Source of the DNA: Coriaria nepalensis
Lineage: Eukaryota > Streptophyta > Magnoliopsida > Cucurbitales > Coriariaceae
DNA length: 64,000 nt
Direction of reading: 5' to 3'
Assembly: GCA_027186245.1 (NCBI GenBank)
Contig: CP114499.1
Location: forward strand, 4,841,001-4,905,000
The notes beneath the pieces are model-generated. The model saw only the letters and a list, made by a program, of their open reading frames with translations. It searched no databases and was not told the DNA's origin. Positions 1 through 11,665 of the stretch are shown here, piece after piece. The position numbers were made by a program, and so were the translations under genes. Every line of letters begins with the position of its first letter. Within the stretch, counting starts at the first letter, position 1.

Positions 1-430
1 TCTTATGAATAAATCGAATCGATTCAATTAGTATTTTCACGAGAAATCATATTGGGTTTCTATTTTCTTAGAGAAATGAGATCAAGTATTGGTTTGTTTG
101 TTTGTTTTTTAAGGAAATCATTTTTTTTTTGCGGTGGTGGTTGGTGGTGGCAATTGGAAGACATCGTGAGGTTATTTAGGAAACATTTAAAAAAAATAAA
201 AAGGTAGGGTAAATAAAATTAATGAAATTAATTTAGATTATGTAAGGGTGGTTTTGAAAATAAAATTTTGTTTTTTAAAAATTATGGACTAGATCGAGTA
301 GTATTAAGTCAGGTCAATGGTTAAGAACCAATCCGTTGCATGTTCATTATAATTGTAAAATATTTGGCAATTCATTATACTTTTTGTGAAGTTTTAGGGG
401 TTAAAGGGAATATATATATATATATATATG
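1..430. other. AT-rich flank without a gene
   Basis: No reading frame with coding character is visible. The stretch is AT-rich and ends in a (TA)n microsatellite at about 411-429. A short GT-rich run (GGTGGTGGTTGGTGGTGG) lies near 135. It sits just outside the left arm of the long inverted repeat described next, so it may be the host sequence beside that element. Confidence 0.5.
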
Positions 431-432
431 TT

Positions 433-1330
433 AAAAAAATAAGCTAAAGATAATTAAAACTCAAAATTAAACTTAAAGTATTACTTTGCACCAAAATCTT
501 TTGAAAGTATAATTCACTTAAGAAATGTAAATAACATTTTAAATAAATTTTCAGTTGAACTATTTTAAAAAATGACCCCAAATTCAGTATTTCTTTTTTA
601 TGCTAATTTTTTAATTTTATATTTTTAATCCATCTTATTATTTTAAATAATTTTTTTTCTTTACATCTATTAATTATTACCTCCACAAACCACTCTACTG
701 CTGCCACGACCACCTATGCTAACCACTGTCGTTGCAATCGGAGATTGCAACACTGATCGCCGATGCCTCGCCGACTGCCACCCCGGATCATTATTGCTGC
801 CGACCATCACTATAGATCACTACCACTATGGACCCCTACTACCATTGACCACCACTACCGACCACCATCATCATTGCCGACCATTGCTACCGATCGTCGA
901 TGTTGACCCTACCTACTGCGGTAGTTAGGGTTATGCAAATGGCGGATACATATATCCGCTATCCATCATATCCTCAATTTGCATGAACTGGCGGTAATTC
1001 ACCCATTTAAAAATTTCCTTTATTAGTATTCGCCCACTCCGCCCCACCATGGAGCGGGCGGATATCCGCCACTGCTCCATAGACCCGTGAAGTAAATTAA
1101 CTGTTATATAAACTTGTCATGTAAACTTGCAGTTATGCTAGTATACACATAAGTCATAATTTTTAGTTTATTATATGGGTCGATGAGGTCGAATTTTAAA
1201 CCTATTGTCCAACAAAACCTAATAGTATACTTTTAATTCATAACTTCTAGTATATTCATAAGTCATAACTATTAGTATACTCATACGTTATAAATGATAG
1301 TCTTAACTTATTTAATATATTTATATTTCT
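433..1330. repeat. Left arm of a long imperfect inverted repeat
   Basis: Read as its reverse complement, this stretch resembles 10,751-11,665 in the same order. The outer part (TTTAATTTTGAGTTTTAATT against TTTAATTTTGACTAGAAATT) aligns, then an AT-rich block, then a GC-rich block with GTGATGGTCGGC in both arms. The GC-rich block (about 700-930) is made of short CCACCAC/GACCACCA-like runs; its open frame is low-complexity and I do not regard it as a gene. Around 940-1,090 lie several copies of GGCGGATA-type words, also seen near 11,200. Together the arms look like the termini of a foldback or MULE-like DNA element. Divergence is high, so the exact ends are uncertain. Confidence 0.5.
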
Positions 1331-1600
1331 CCATTAATTAGTGATGATTAACTCGACTAAAAAAAGTCAAATCCTTAGTTTATATGTTCACGGTTGCTTG
1401 AAAATATTTATTATCCTTAAAAAAATAAGAAATTAAAAACATAATTAATTAATTAATTAATTAAAAACAAATCCCTAATTATGTGTATACTAGCATAACT
1501 TATGAATATACTAGTAGTTATGACTTATGAATATACTAGAAGTTATGAATTATAAGTATACTATTAGGTTTTGTTGGAAAATAGATTTAAAATTCACAGC
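1190..1600. repeat. Inverted duplication spanning the Copia-A LTR junction
   Basis: A left arm (about 1,190-1,300) and a right arm (about 1,485-1,600) are reverse complements separated by about 185 bp. The right arm contains three tandem copies of a roughly 25-bp AT-rich word (AGTTATGACTTATGAATATA-type), then CTATTAGGTTT, then the first 25 or so bases of the Copia-A LTR (TGTTGGAAAATAG). The left arm holds the same items reversed, including CCAACAAAACCTAATAG. The LTR terminus and its flank therefore exist twice in opposite orientation. Confidence 0.7.
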
Positions 1601-3347
1601 GGAAGCAATTATTAGTACAAGTGTATAACAAAAATTTTCTAAAAATTTTCTAAAATTTTTTAGCGATCCTTTAGATATATATAAATTAATCCTGTAGCTA
1701 TGTGAATCGTTTGAGAAGACTCACACCACAATCTTTCAGATCAATCATCAACACACTAGGACGTATGTGGGCATGTAGAGATGACAATGTTTTCTCTATT
1801 TTTCTTTTTGTTAAAAACTCTTTCTATTTTTTGCATCATGAAATAGTTAGAACATGATGTATTTATTGAGTTCCATTAATTTAATTTAAATCCTTTAAAT
1901 TAATTGAATTGATAATTTAATTATAATTTTAAATAATAATATAATCATTAGATGATATTTTTTATATGACCAAATATCTTCAAATCTGATTTAAAATAGA
2001 TTCATATCACATCTTTAATATTATAATTGATTTAGTCAAACATTTTCATTATTTAAAATAGAATCTCATCTATTTTAAATCAAATTTTATCTCATTTGAA
2101 TTTTAGATTAGTTTCTCAGACCAATTTAAATTTGACTTACCTAATTTTAATATTAAATTAGTGCTCATATCTCATATTTAATTCAAAATCAAATACATTA
2201 TTATTTAATATATGAATGACGAAAATCATCATTTAAATTAATTCTTTTAATTAATTAATACTAATTATTTCATAATTACAAATTTGTCATAGAAATCTAT
2301 TTTCTTGCAAATAATTCCTTTTTTTAACCTTTGTCATTCTTACTATATACAATGTTTTATAGAGGCGACCTGGGGACCATGAACCTATAACTGCCAAGCT
2401 CTAATAAATTGGTTTATTAATTAAACTCTTTAATCTAATAAATCTAATTGATCAATCCCAATATTATTCCACTAAAAATATGAGATTATACTCTTATAAT
2501 TATAAAACATATTATTGAGCAATCTCTAGTAGTCCATTGATATTATCATTATATGCAATGTAATCATCCAAACATTGATTCATAATTAGAACTCGTCAAA
2601 ATTACTATTTTACTATTCTAATTATCTTTTTATCGTTAAGTACAATTAATCCACTAGTGAATGCTCAATTTATAACTTAATTATAAATTTGAGCTCAAAA
2701 CCATTCTATTCCAGAATTAACTCTTATGAGAACCAATATACAATCTTTTATGAAGAAGGTTTGGATTTCATATCTGTAAATTATGTTCTCGCCACTTATC
2801 CCAATTTATCTCTAAAACAACAACTTTTAGCCTGTTTTAGAAACAAAACGTGACGAGTGAATCAAAAGATCCATTTGACATAAATAGGAGTTCATGACTA
2901 CTCAAGATTCAGATTGATCTACATATGATCATCTTTGATATAAAAGTTTTTTTAATTGTAAATGGTATTTTAATAAATATTTAATTTGTATTGAGTCTTA
3001 TCCTATATACTCCAATTATATAAAATACCTCCACTAAGATGTCTATCTACATCAGTGATTCAGATCTAGATCTCTTGCTTTCACAATACTAGTGGACCAT
3101 ATCAGCACCCATCAATTAAATATTTCATATTTTAATATGTTACAAATAATTTAATTCATTATATATAATCTCAATGTTCTCGCACCAATACTAGATTATA
3201 TAGTCACATAAATGAATTTGGAATTTTTTGATATTTATACACAGTATTCAATAATAATACATTCACAATAATTATATAAAAAATATCACTTTTATTAATT
3301 TAACAAAACAATACTCATCACATGCTTTTAGGGCACCATGCACAACA
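1572..3347 (-). repeat. Copia-A 3' LTR (left copy, about 1.78 kb)
   Basis: Begins TGTTGGAAAA and ends GCACCATGCACAACA in plus orientation, giving the TG...CA ends of an LTR. It aligns along its length with 9,329-10,750 and with the solo LTR at 24,931-26,502. It contains about 270 bp near 1,950-2,220 and a further block near 2,450-2,630 that the right copy lacks. The solo LTR keeps much of the second block, which suggests the right copy lost them. Confidence 0.9.
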
Positions 3348-3362
3348 AACTCCCACTTGATC
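3348..3362 (-). other. Polypurine tract of Copia-A
   Basis: Directly inside the 3' LTR the minus strand reads GATCAAGTGGGAGTT. A GTGGGAG purine core touching the LTR start is the usual plus-strand priming site of plant Copia elements. Confidence 0.75.
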
Positions 3363-3494
3363 TTAAAGCAAGTAAAGTATCTCCCTCATCCCTAAATTGT
3401 GTACATGATTCTCAAAAGACTTTGATAGAAGTGTCTTGTGAAATGGATCTGCAACGTTATGTTCTGACACTATATTCATAACTATCACATCACC

Positions 3495-4054
3495 TTAGTG
3501 CACTAACTCTTTGATGATATGATATTTCCTCTCTATGTGTTTGCCCCTCTTGTGACTCCTTGGTTCCTTTGAATTAGCCACTGCTCTACTATTGTCACAG
3601 TACACGATTAGTGGCATATCCATATGTAGAACAACTTCCAGATTAGTATAGAACTTCCTAAGCCAAACCACCTCTTTCACTGCTTCACAAGCTTCTATGT
3701 ATTCGACTTTCATGTAGAATCTGTAATATTGGATTGTTTGATACTTCTCCAAACTACAGCTCCTCCACCAAGTGTGAATAGTGATCCAGAAGTCGACTTT
3801 TGACTATCTCTATCTAATTAAAAATCAGAATTAGTGTATCCAGTGAGGTTCAAGTCTCCACCTAAATAAACAGGAATATAGTCTCTCGTTCTCCAAAGAT
3901 ACTTGAGAATATGCTTTATCGCTATCCAGTGTTCTAAACCATGATTTGATTGATAACGACTAATTATCCCTATTACATAACAAATGTCAGGTCTTATACA
4001 CAATATGACATACATAGAACTGCCTACAGCTAAGGCATAGGGAATACCTCTCAT
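3495..4054 (-). pseudogene. Copia-A RNase H and RT C-terminal part, degenerate
   Basis: The upstream part encodes the RT-to-RNase H connection, with RPDICYVIGIISRYQ and the segment HWIAIKHILKYLWRTRDY, followed by GYTNSDF, which starts the Copia RNase H domain. After a frame change KSTSG and LGGGAVVW follow. The last segment has VEYIEACEAVKEVVWLRKF, then VYCDNS, then KEPRSHKRGKHIERKYH, the typical Copia RNase H C-terminus. Frame changes and stops separate the pieces, so no active enzyme is made. Confidence 0.9.
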
Positions 4055-4055
4055 C

Positions 4056-4945
4056 TCTTCTTCTTCTTAAGGTGTCTTTGGACAATGTTCTTTAGAAAGA
4101 ACTACTCCATCTTTGGTCGGTAATTGACCATTTTTGGAGTTTTGCATTGAGAATCGAGCCATCATCTTATCTATATAAGAGGCTTGAGACATTGCCAAAA
4201 GCTTATTTTTTCTATCCCTTAGGATTTATATTCCTAGAACATAGTTTGGTTCTCCCAAATCTTTCATTTGGAATTGCTCGGCTACCCATTTCTTCACGTT
4301 TGAAAATATTTCTACATCATTCCCAATGAGTAAAATATCGTCTAGATAAAGAACTGAGAAGACCACCTTCTTATCTTTGACGTGTTTATAGATATATAGT
4401 TCGTCAACATTTTGCTCGAAACCATATGTCTTAATAGTTTCATCAAATCTTAAGTTCCAAGACTTAGAAGCTTGCTTTAATCCATAATATCTAAGCAACT
4501 TGAAAACTTTTTGCTCTTGTCCCTTTTGCATAAAACCTTTTGCTTGCATCATATAAATGATTTCTTTAAGATAGCCATTCAGAAAAGCTGTCTTGACATC
4601 TATTTACCATATCTTATAGTCTAAACTAGTGGCTATGGATAAAAGGATGCATATAGATTTTAGCATAGCAATGGGAGAGAAAGTCTCTTCATAATGTTAG
4701 GTATAGCCTTTTGCTATAAATCGTGCCTTGAAAGTCTCTACTTTCCCATCGACACCTCTTTTCTTCTTGAAAATCCATTTACATCCAATAAGCCTGGCAT
4801 CTTCAGGTGAATCTATAAGTTTCCAGACATAATTGAAATATATGGATTTCATTTCTTGGTTCATCGCATCTTGCCATTTATTCTTGTAAGAATCATCCAT
4901 TGCCTCCTTAAAGGTTAATGGATCATCTTGATTTATGTTTGACAC
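4056..4945 (-). pseudogene. Copia-A reverse transcriptase, degenerate
   Basis: The N-terminal RT block is in one open piece (4,697-4,945) with AMNQEMKSI and GCKWIFKKKRGVDGKVETF, ending KARFIAKGYT. The central block (4,226-4,552) contains the catalytic box as YLDDILLIGND, so both Asp residues survive, followed by FQMKDLGEPNYVLGI. Between them the frame is broken around 4,553-4,696. Recognition as Copia RT is firm; the gene is a pseudogene. Confidence 0.9.
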
Positions 4946-4951
4946 TAGAAC

Positions 4952-6000
4952 TTATGCCTCGTGTTCATAGTGAATGGGTTGTCTCACAATCCTCCCACTA
5001 CGATGAGCTACTAGGGTGTTCTGACTAGGATTAGTGGTCACATAATGTTTTCGTTCATCAGATAGTGATTGAGATGGTCTGATATGATCATAATTCAATT
5101 TCTTGAGTACTACCTTATTACAAGGTTTATAATTCGTCATATAGCCACGTTCGAGAAAGGTTGCATTTGTCGATACAAACACTTTTTTCTCACTAAGATT
5201 ATAAAAGTAATTTTTTTTCCAGGAGTGTACCCAATGAATATACAAACTTCAGATCGCCAGTCCAACTTCCCAGTCTTGGATTTCAACATGTGTGTTAGAC
5301 ACCCCTATATGCGAAAATTGCATAAACTACGTTTAGTGTCATTCCACAACTCTAAAGGTGTCTTTTGTACATACTTAGATAGAACTACATTCAAAATGTA
5401 TACCGCGATTAGAAGTGCATATCCCAAGAATGTGAGTGGTAGGGATGAGTAGCTTAACATTGACCTAACCATATCTAATAAGGTTTTGTTTCTCCTTTCT
5501 GTTACATCATTCTGTTGTGGTGTTCCAGAGGTTGTGAGTTGAGATAGAATATCATGCTCCAACAAATGATCCTTGAACTAAAAATCAAGGAATTCACCTC
5601 CTTAATCTGATCGAAGTGTTTTAATTAATTTTTCTAACTGCTTGTTTAGCTTATGCTCAAAATTCTTTGAACTTTCTAAGAAGTTTAGATTTCCTTTGCA
5701 TTAGGTATATGTATATGTATCTAGAATAATCATTAATGATGGTGATGAAATATTCATAATCACTTTTTGCTTGTACATTTATTGGACTGCATACATCCCT
5801 ATGTACTAACTTAAGTGGCTCTTTGGCCATTTATAGAGAAATGTCTCTTAGTCATCTTTCCTTCTAGACAGGATTCACAAATAGGAAGAGTGCCAATAGT
5901 TAGCTCTCTTAAAAGACCATCCTTTACTAACTTGTTTATCTTATCAAGATTGATATGTCCTAACCTAAGATGCCAAAGATACATATCAGAACTTTGAGAA
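4952..6000 (-). pseudogene. Copia-A integrase, degenerate
   Basis: The N-terminal zinc-binding part is visible as HINLDKINKLVKDG with PICESC a little later. The core ends in TSGTPQQNDVTERRNKTLLD (5,305-5,565), where the Glu of TERRNKTLL is the last acid of the DDE triad. Between 5,600 and 5,850 the core is heavily frameshifted. The C-terminal linker to RT (4,952-5,245) carries RSGRIVRQP, typical of Copia polyproteins. Not functional. Confidence 0.85.
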
Positions 6001-6008
6001 ACTTTTTG

Positions 6009-7330
6009 TCATTTGTTTGATTTAGGATTTGCTACTTTAAATAATTTTGAATTATTTAACGACTTTTCATTTGGTGTAAGTAGATAGAGTCCATTAGTTT
6101 GTCTTGCATGAAAAATATCGAAACCTTTCTTAGAAATAATAATCTCATTATTACTAAAACAAATATAAAAAATTTGTTCATGCAACATAGATAAAGGAAT
6201 CAAATTTCTGCAAAATTTAGAAATAAAATAAATATTGTTCAAAATAAGATAATTATTGCTAAAAACTAAACGAATTGCTTCTACTGCTTTAGCTGAAATG
6301 ATCGCAGCACTAGCAACTCTTATCATCACCTCACCAATAGCAAGCTCCCTCAAAGAACTAAGCATCTGTAAAGAAGAACAAACATGATTAGTAGCTTCTA
6401 AATCTACTATCCAAGATGACAAATCATCTTCCACTAAATAAACTTCTAAAACAAGTAAATCAAACATACCTTTCTTTTTCTCCTTTAACTCTGAGAGATA
6501 CTTGTTATAGTTTCTCTTCCAATGGCCATCAACTCCGCAGTGGAGACATTTTCCCTTAGGTTCATTTTTCTTGGAGTTGTCGTTCTTTTTGTTCACCTTG
6601 CCTTTAAGTGACTTTTTGGCTTTGTTTGCCTTCTTGTCCTTACCATTGGTGTACCTTCTCTTATAGTTCTTAACATAAGAGGAAGGAAGCTTTTGTTCAA
6701 CAATATTTACTTCACCCTCTTTAGACTTGGCCTTATTAAGGGTTTTAAAGGTTTACAACTCATTCAATAGCTGAGTCATGTTATACTGCAGCTTGTTCAT
6801 AATATAGTTGGGACTAAATGAAGCAAAAAGCTAGTGAGAGTGACTCAAGTATAATTCTAACTTGAGTGCACTCATCAATGGTAGCCCTATGTATTTCTAC
6901 ATCATGTATGTGTTGATTATGTTCAAAACATGATCTCTAACAAAAAATTATTTCTTCATTTTGGCATTCATGTAGGTTCTAGTAGCCTCATGACGACTTT
7001 GGTCAGATTGCTGCCCAAATAAGGCCTGGTGAGAGTTCAATATCTCATATATAGTCTTTATATTTTCATATTTCTTCATAAGAACATCACTCATGCTCAT
7101 CAATATGTAGCATTTGGCATTGTTATTAGATTGGATCCAATTGTCATTTTTTTTTGTACATTATGGGCAACATTAATAGCGGGCTCTTCAAGACATTCCT
7201 CAGTCAAGATAAACTTATAGTTCTCACAAATTAATACCATGTTTAAGTTTGATTTCCATTTCACAAAATTATCACCAGTTAATTTGTACTCGTTGAGTAA
7301 AGTGGTAACATGATTATTGATTGAAGACAT
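6009..7330 (-). pseudogene. Copia-A gag and protease, degenerate
   Basis: The gag start (7,330-7,100) reads MSSINNHVTTLLNEYKLTGD with VKWKSNLN and FILTEECLEEP, the usual start of one class of plant Copia gag. The middle of gag (about 6,600-7,100) is broken. The zinc knuckle is CLHCGVDGHWKRNY: a CX2CX4HX4C finger whose last Cys is Tyr. The protease site reads WIVDLEATNHVCSS, where family members have D(S/T)GA, so the active-site triad is partly lost although the Asp remains. The frame ends in the gag-pre-integrase segment (RQTNGLYLL). Confidence 0.85.
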
Positions 7331-9314
7331 AATGATTCCTGAAATTAAATAAAATGTACATCATTCATTATAATTGAAATAAATATCAAAGTTTCGAAAT
7401 AGTAAATATGATGCATGAATGCAACAAATAAAACACATAATTTTTTTTATAACTAAACAATGATAAATTAACTCAATAATTAATATACAACCTTAGGGTT
7501 AGTTATATTAATTTCAAATTAAGTTTGAAACATTCCCAAACTTACAAGTGAAACTCAAAATATCTCATATTTTCCCTTTTGCTCATATAAGTTATAGTTT
7601 ATTTAGTCTAGACACAATTAACTGCCTAAAGCTAAATTATGTCTTTGTGAGTATAACCAATTATTTCGGAATCCATGACTTAATTAAAAAATTTCCGTCT
7701 GAGGGTCGTTTAAGTTCGAAATACATCACTTTTCCTATCATCTCGGGGCCCTTTCTATATCTCACGGTGTTGTACTAATAATGAAGACCATAGGTTATAT
7801 TGTCATATCAACCTTCTCCCACTCACTATTTTAAAATATATCTTTTCAATTAAAACGAATTGATTAATTCTTAATCAATTACTAGTTAACTAATGAATAT
7901 AATCCTATTAATTATAAATATCAATCCTATTGGACCTTGGTTCAATAAAACCATTTTAATTTATATCTTAATATGATCTAATCTTATTAGGTGAACCTAA
8001 TTTATACTAAGAGACTTAGTGTATTCATAAAATTTCATTAAAACTCCTTTTAACAAAATTAGTTATTAAAGTCGTAACGTAAATGTTCAAACTATATAAA
8101 GTGTTATTACTAAGTTTAACTCTTTAAAACTTAATCCATTTATGTAATTAATTTCACTAAATAATTCACATAAACATGTAGGATAATCCTAATAAATCAT
8201 GTATCTACTTATGAGATGCATGATTTAAAATAAAATTGCATGAGTGAATACTCACGCACAAATATGTTATCAATCACATCAACCCGCATAAATTAATAGA
8301 TATAATAGGCTAGGTGATTTTGGATATTTCTAAAATTACAACCTTTGCAAAAAATACAAATAAATTAAAGAAATAAAATTTACGTAAGGGTTTCAAGTGT
8401 TACATTCTTTCCTAAGCTTACTTCATCTTGAATTTGAACCCAACTAGTAATTTTCTAAACCAAACCCTATTCCTAAATTCCTAGAAAAATAATTTTTCTA
8501 ACCCCAATTTTATATTTAACTTAATTATTTTCAAATGGGAATAAACTCTTTTTAGACCTAACGGACTTACTTGAGTCAAACCCAAAAAATTCTTTAGTTT
8601 TTCAAAAAATCCTAAATTAAGTTCACGGGCCTAAAATACATTATTTTTAGGCTGAAAATAAATGAGTCAAATCCGCTTACTAGGCGGGTCACGGGTCAAA
8701 TCCGTAATTCGACCCATTTTAGCATCATAGGCTAAAGCTCGTGAGACTCCTAGGGTTAGCCGCAGGCGGCAGTGGCTTGAACAACTGCCACCGCTGCTTG
8801 CGGCGATGCACATGGCCGGAGCCAATGGTTGGGACAACCACTGGTCCGACTAGTGACCTTGTGCTGCGGGACACTCCCACGGGGCTGGGCTGCCGTGGGA
8901 CCATCCTGCGGTTGGACTACCACCGCAGGACTATCCCGCGGCTGGGCTCCCATGGGACTATCCCGCGGTTGAGCTGCTACAGGCAGATCCCGCGGCCTAC
9001 TGCTTATAACGGCACCCCCTATTGCCGTTCGTCACTGCTCGTGAACCATCATCATATTTTCTTCTTTCTCCCTATTGCTCATAATTTTACAACAAAAGAA
9101 ATTATACAAAAAATCTTATGTCACAAATCGGTATACACAAAATCTAAAAAAAGAAAAGTGAAGAAATTCCTAATGCAAAATCACCATACAATTAACGATC
9201 CATTATATCAACTATACATTAAAAAAACATAAACATCAATTCAATATCCATATTGCATATATATGATAATGCAAGAATCCCACACATCGATTAATCTATA
9301 TATATATAAAGACC
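7331..9314 (-). other. Copia-A 5' leader with a GC-rich island
   Basis: Non-coding leader between the PBS and gag, nearly 2 kb. Most is AT-rich. From about 8,690 to 9,020 it turns sharply GC-rich, with the tandem repeat listed separately. Open frames cross the island on both strands (8,741-9,232 plus; 8,953-8,756 minus), but they are low-complexity, match no family I know and are best explained by base composition. A comparable island sits in the leader of the Copia-B element at 45.3 kb. Confidence 0.6.
8886..9000. repeat. Four imperfect 26-30-bp GC-rich tandem repeats
   Basis: Four units follow each other, each ending in a variant of ACTATCCCGCGG (CCATCCTGCGG, ACTATCCCGCGG twice, AGATCCCGCGG). 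The variable part of each unit contains GGCTG, GGACTACC, GGGCTCCC or GAGCTGC. They lie inside the Copia-A leader, about 315-430 bp from the PBS. Confidence 0.7.
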
Positions 9315-9328
9315 GCTCTTATACCAAT
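9315..9328 (-). other. Primer-binding site of Copia-A (initiator tRNA-Met type)
   Basis: On the minus strand, immediately after the 5' LTR, the sequence reads ATTGGTATAAGAGC. The standard plant Copia PBS, complementary to the 3' region of initiator tRNA-Met, is TGGTATCAGAGC, so there is a single mismatch. This fixes the orientation of the element and the inner edge of the right LTR. Confidence 0.85.
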
Positions 9329-10750
9329 TGTTAAAAAATGAGTTTAAAATTCGCAATGAAAGCGATTATTGGTCCTAGTGTATATCAAAAAATTTCTAAA
9401 AACTTTTAGCAATCTTTTAGATACATATAAATTAATCCTATAACTATGTGAAGAGATCATACTTTAGCTTATTCAAATCATTCAAGGAGGCTCACATCAC
9501 AATCTTGTAGATCGATCCTCAATACACTAGGACGTGTGTAGGCACGTAGAGATGACAATGTTTTCGCTCTTTTTCTTTTTTTCAAAAAGCCTATATATTT
9601 TATGTATCATGAAATAATTAGAACATGATGTATTTTATTTATAGAGCTCCATTAGATTTTTCAATTTAATTTAAACACTTTAAATTAATTGAATTGATGA
9701 TTCAATTATAATATTAAATGATAAGATAATCATTAGATGAATTTCGAAATTCATCATTTTAAATACATATTTTCATTAATTAATTAATTAATACTAATTA
9801 TCTCATTATTACAAATTTGCCGCAGAAAAATATTTTCTTGCAAATAAGTCATTTTTTTAACTTTTTTCATTCTTACCATATATAGTGTTTTATAGAGGTG
9901 ACTTGGGGACTATGAACTTTTAATTCTAAACTCCAATAAATTAGATTATTAATTAACTCGTTAATCTAATAAATCTAATTTATTAATTCTTACCATATCC
10001 ACTAGTAAATGGTCAGTTTATAACTAATTATAAATTTGTGCTCAAAAGCATTCAGTTTCAGAACAAACCCTTAAGAGAACTAATATGCAATCTTCTATGA
10101 AGAAGGTTTAGATTCTATTTCTGTAAATCATGTTCCTAGCCGCTTATCCTAATAAATCTCCAAAACAAAAGTCTTTAGCCTATTTTATAAACAAGCTGTG
10201 ACGAGTGAAACAAAAGATATAGTTAACATAAATAGGAGTTCAAGACCACTCATGATTCAGATTGATCTACATATGATCATCTATTGATATGAATAAAATT
10301 ATTTATTGCAAATAATATTTTAATAAAGAGTTAATTAATATCAGGCTTTATCCTATATAATCCAATTATATAAGGTACCTTCACTAAGATATCTATCTAA
10401 ATCAGTGATCCGGATCTAGATCTCTTACTTTCACAATGCTAGTGGACCGTACCATCAATCATCAATTAAAGATTTGGTATTTTAATGTGTTGCAGACTAT
10501 TTAATTCATTATATATAATCTTAATCCTCTCGTACCTTAATGTGTTGCGGACAATTTAATTCATTATATATAATCTTAATCCTCTCGTACCAATACAAGA
10601 TTATAGTCACATAATGAATTTGGAATTTTATGATAATTATACACATTATTCAATAATAATACATTCACAACAATTATATAGAAAAATGTCAGTTTTATTA
10701 ATTTCATAAAATAATACTCATCACATGCTTTCAGGGCACCGTGCTCAACA
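9329..10750 (-). repeat. Copia-A 5' LTR (right copy, about 1.42 kb)
   Basis: Begins TGTTAAAAAATGAG and ends GCACCGTGCTCAACA. It aligns with the left LTR but lacks about 270 bp after 9,740 and a second block near 9,990. It has gained a private exact-period duplication: 10,482-10,536 is repeated at 10,537-10,591 (55 bp, starting TTAATGTGTTGC), single-copy in the other two LTRs of this family. Confidence 0.9.
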
Positions 10751-11665
10751 ATTATGACTTATGAGTATACTAGCAGTTATTTCTTATAAGTATATGTGTT
10801 GATGAAGGCTTTCAAGTCATAACAACTAGTTTACTCTACAAGTCGATGGGGTTGAAGGCCTTAGACTCCATCGACCCATAGAGTAAAATAGCAGTTATGC
10901 TAGTATACTCATAAGTTATAACTATGGTGGTCCGTCTAGTAGCGGTGGCTGTCGCTGGTCGTAAATGGTGGATAGGAAGGAGGAGGCTGTGTCGCTGCAG
11001 TTTGAAGGCGAAGAGGAATAAGATCTGCTTCTGAGTCGCGACTATTCAAGTTTGAAGGCGAAGAAGGCGAAGAAGGTAAAAACATTTAATTTAAAAAAAA
11101 AAAATTAAAGTGGGCCGATATGTGTTATCCGTTCAAGTATCCAATGGATATTCATAGTGGGACCTAAAAAAAATTAAAAAAGTATCCACCATATATGCTC
11201 CGTTAGCGGGCGGATCAAACGGTTATGACATATATATATATTTTTTCACAATCCTAGCGATAGTGGTGACTGTGGTCGTGGTGATGGTCGGCGATAATGA
11301 TTGTCATCATGCATTGTTAATGGGAGCAGTAGGCAGTGATGGCCAACAATGGTGGTAGTCGACATGCATTGTTAATGGCAACATCAGAGTGATTAATTGA
11401 AGTGATGGTAAATATATGTAGAGAAAAAAATTTTAATTTAAAAAATAATTTAAAAATTTAAAAATAAAAATTTGAAATTAAAAATAAAAATAAATATTTA
11501 ATTTATGATAATTTTTGAAATAATTAAATAGAAATTTGATTTCGAATATTATTTATATTTTTTTAAAATTTTAAGATATAAATTAAATTATTAAAAAAAT
11601 TTAATATTAAATTATATTTTAAATTTAATTTTGACTAGAAATTATCCTTAACCTCAAAATATATG
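10751..11665. repeat. Right arm of the long inverted repeat
   Basis: Starts with AT-rich palindromic words of the kind seen at 1,130-1,570 (TATGCTAGTATACTCATAAG at about 10,900). A GC-richer block with GTGGT/GATGGTCGGCG words follows to about 11,400, then an AT-rich block to about 11,665. The order mirrors 433-1,330 in reverse complement. Two GTCGATGGGGTT/CCATCGACCC words at 10,842 and 10,877 form a small hairpin. No gene is visible. Confidence 0.5.

Larger units (their letters stand above)
1572..10750 (-). mobile_element. Copia-A: degenerate Ty1/copia LTR retrotransposon
   Basis: A near full-length Copia element on the minus strand: 5' LTR at the right, then a primer-binding site, a long leader with a GC-rich island, gag, protease, integrase, reverse transcriptase, RNase H, polypurine tract and the 3' LTR at the left. 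This domain order (integrase before RT) is diagnostic of Ty1/copia. The polyprotein is broken by many stops and frameshifts, and the two LTRs differ by large indels, so it is old and immobile. No clean 5-bp target-site duplication is visible; the left junction was rearranged by the inverted duplication. It is inserted inside the long inverted repeat. Confidence 0.9.

Noticed and set aside
716..928. 70-codon open frame rich in His, Thr and Leu
   Set aside because: It lies in a GC-rich low-complexity block repeated in inverted form at 11.25-11.40 kb; no start context, no family resemblance.
8741..9232. 163-codon plus frame and an overlapping 65-codon minus frame in the Copia-A leader
   Set aside because: Both arise from the GC-rich island and its 26-30-bp tandem repeats; open on both strands, so composition explains them.
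9315..9328. A tRNA gene near the Copia PBS
   Set aside because: Only the short complement of the tRNA end is present; no cloverleaf can be formed around it. No tRNA or rRNA gene was recognised elsewhere in the window.
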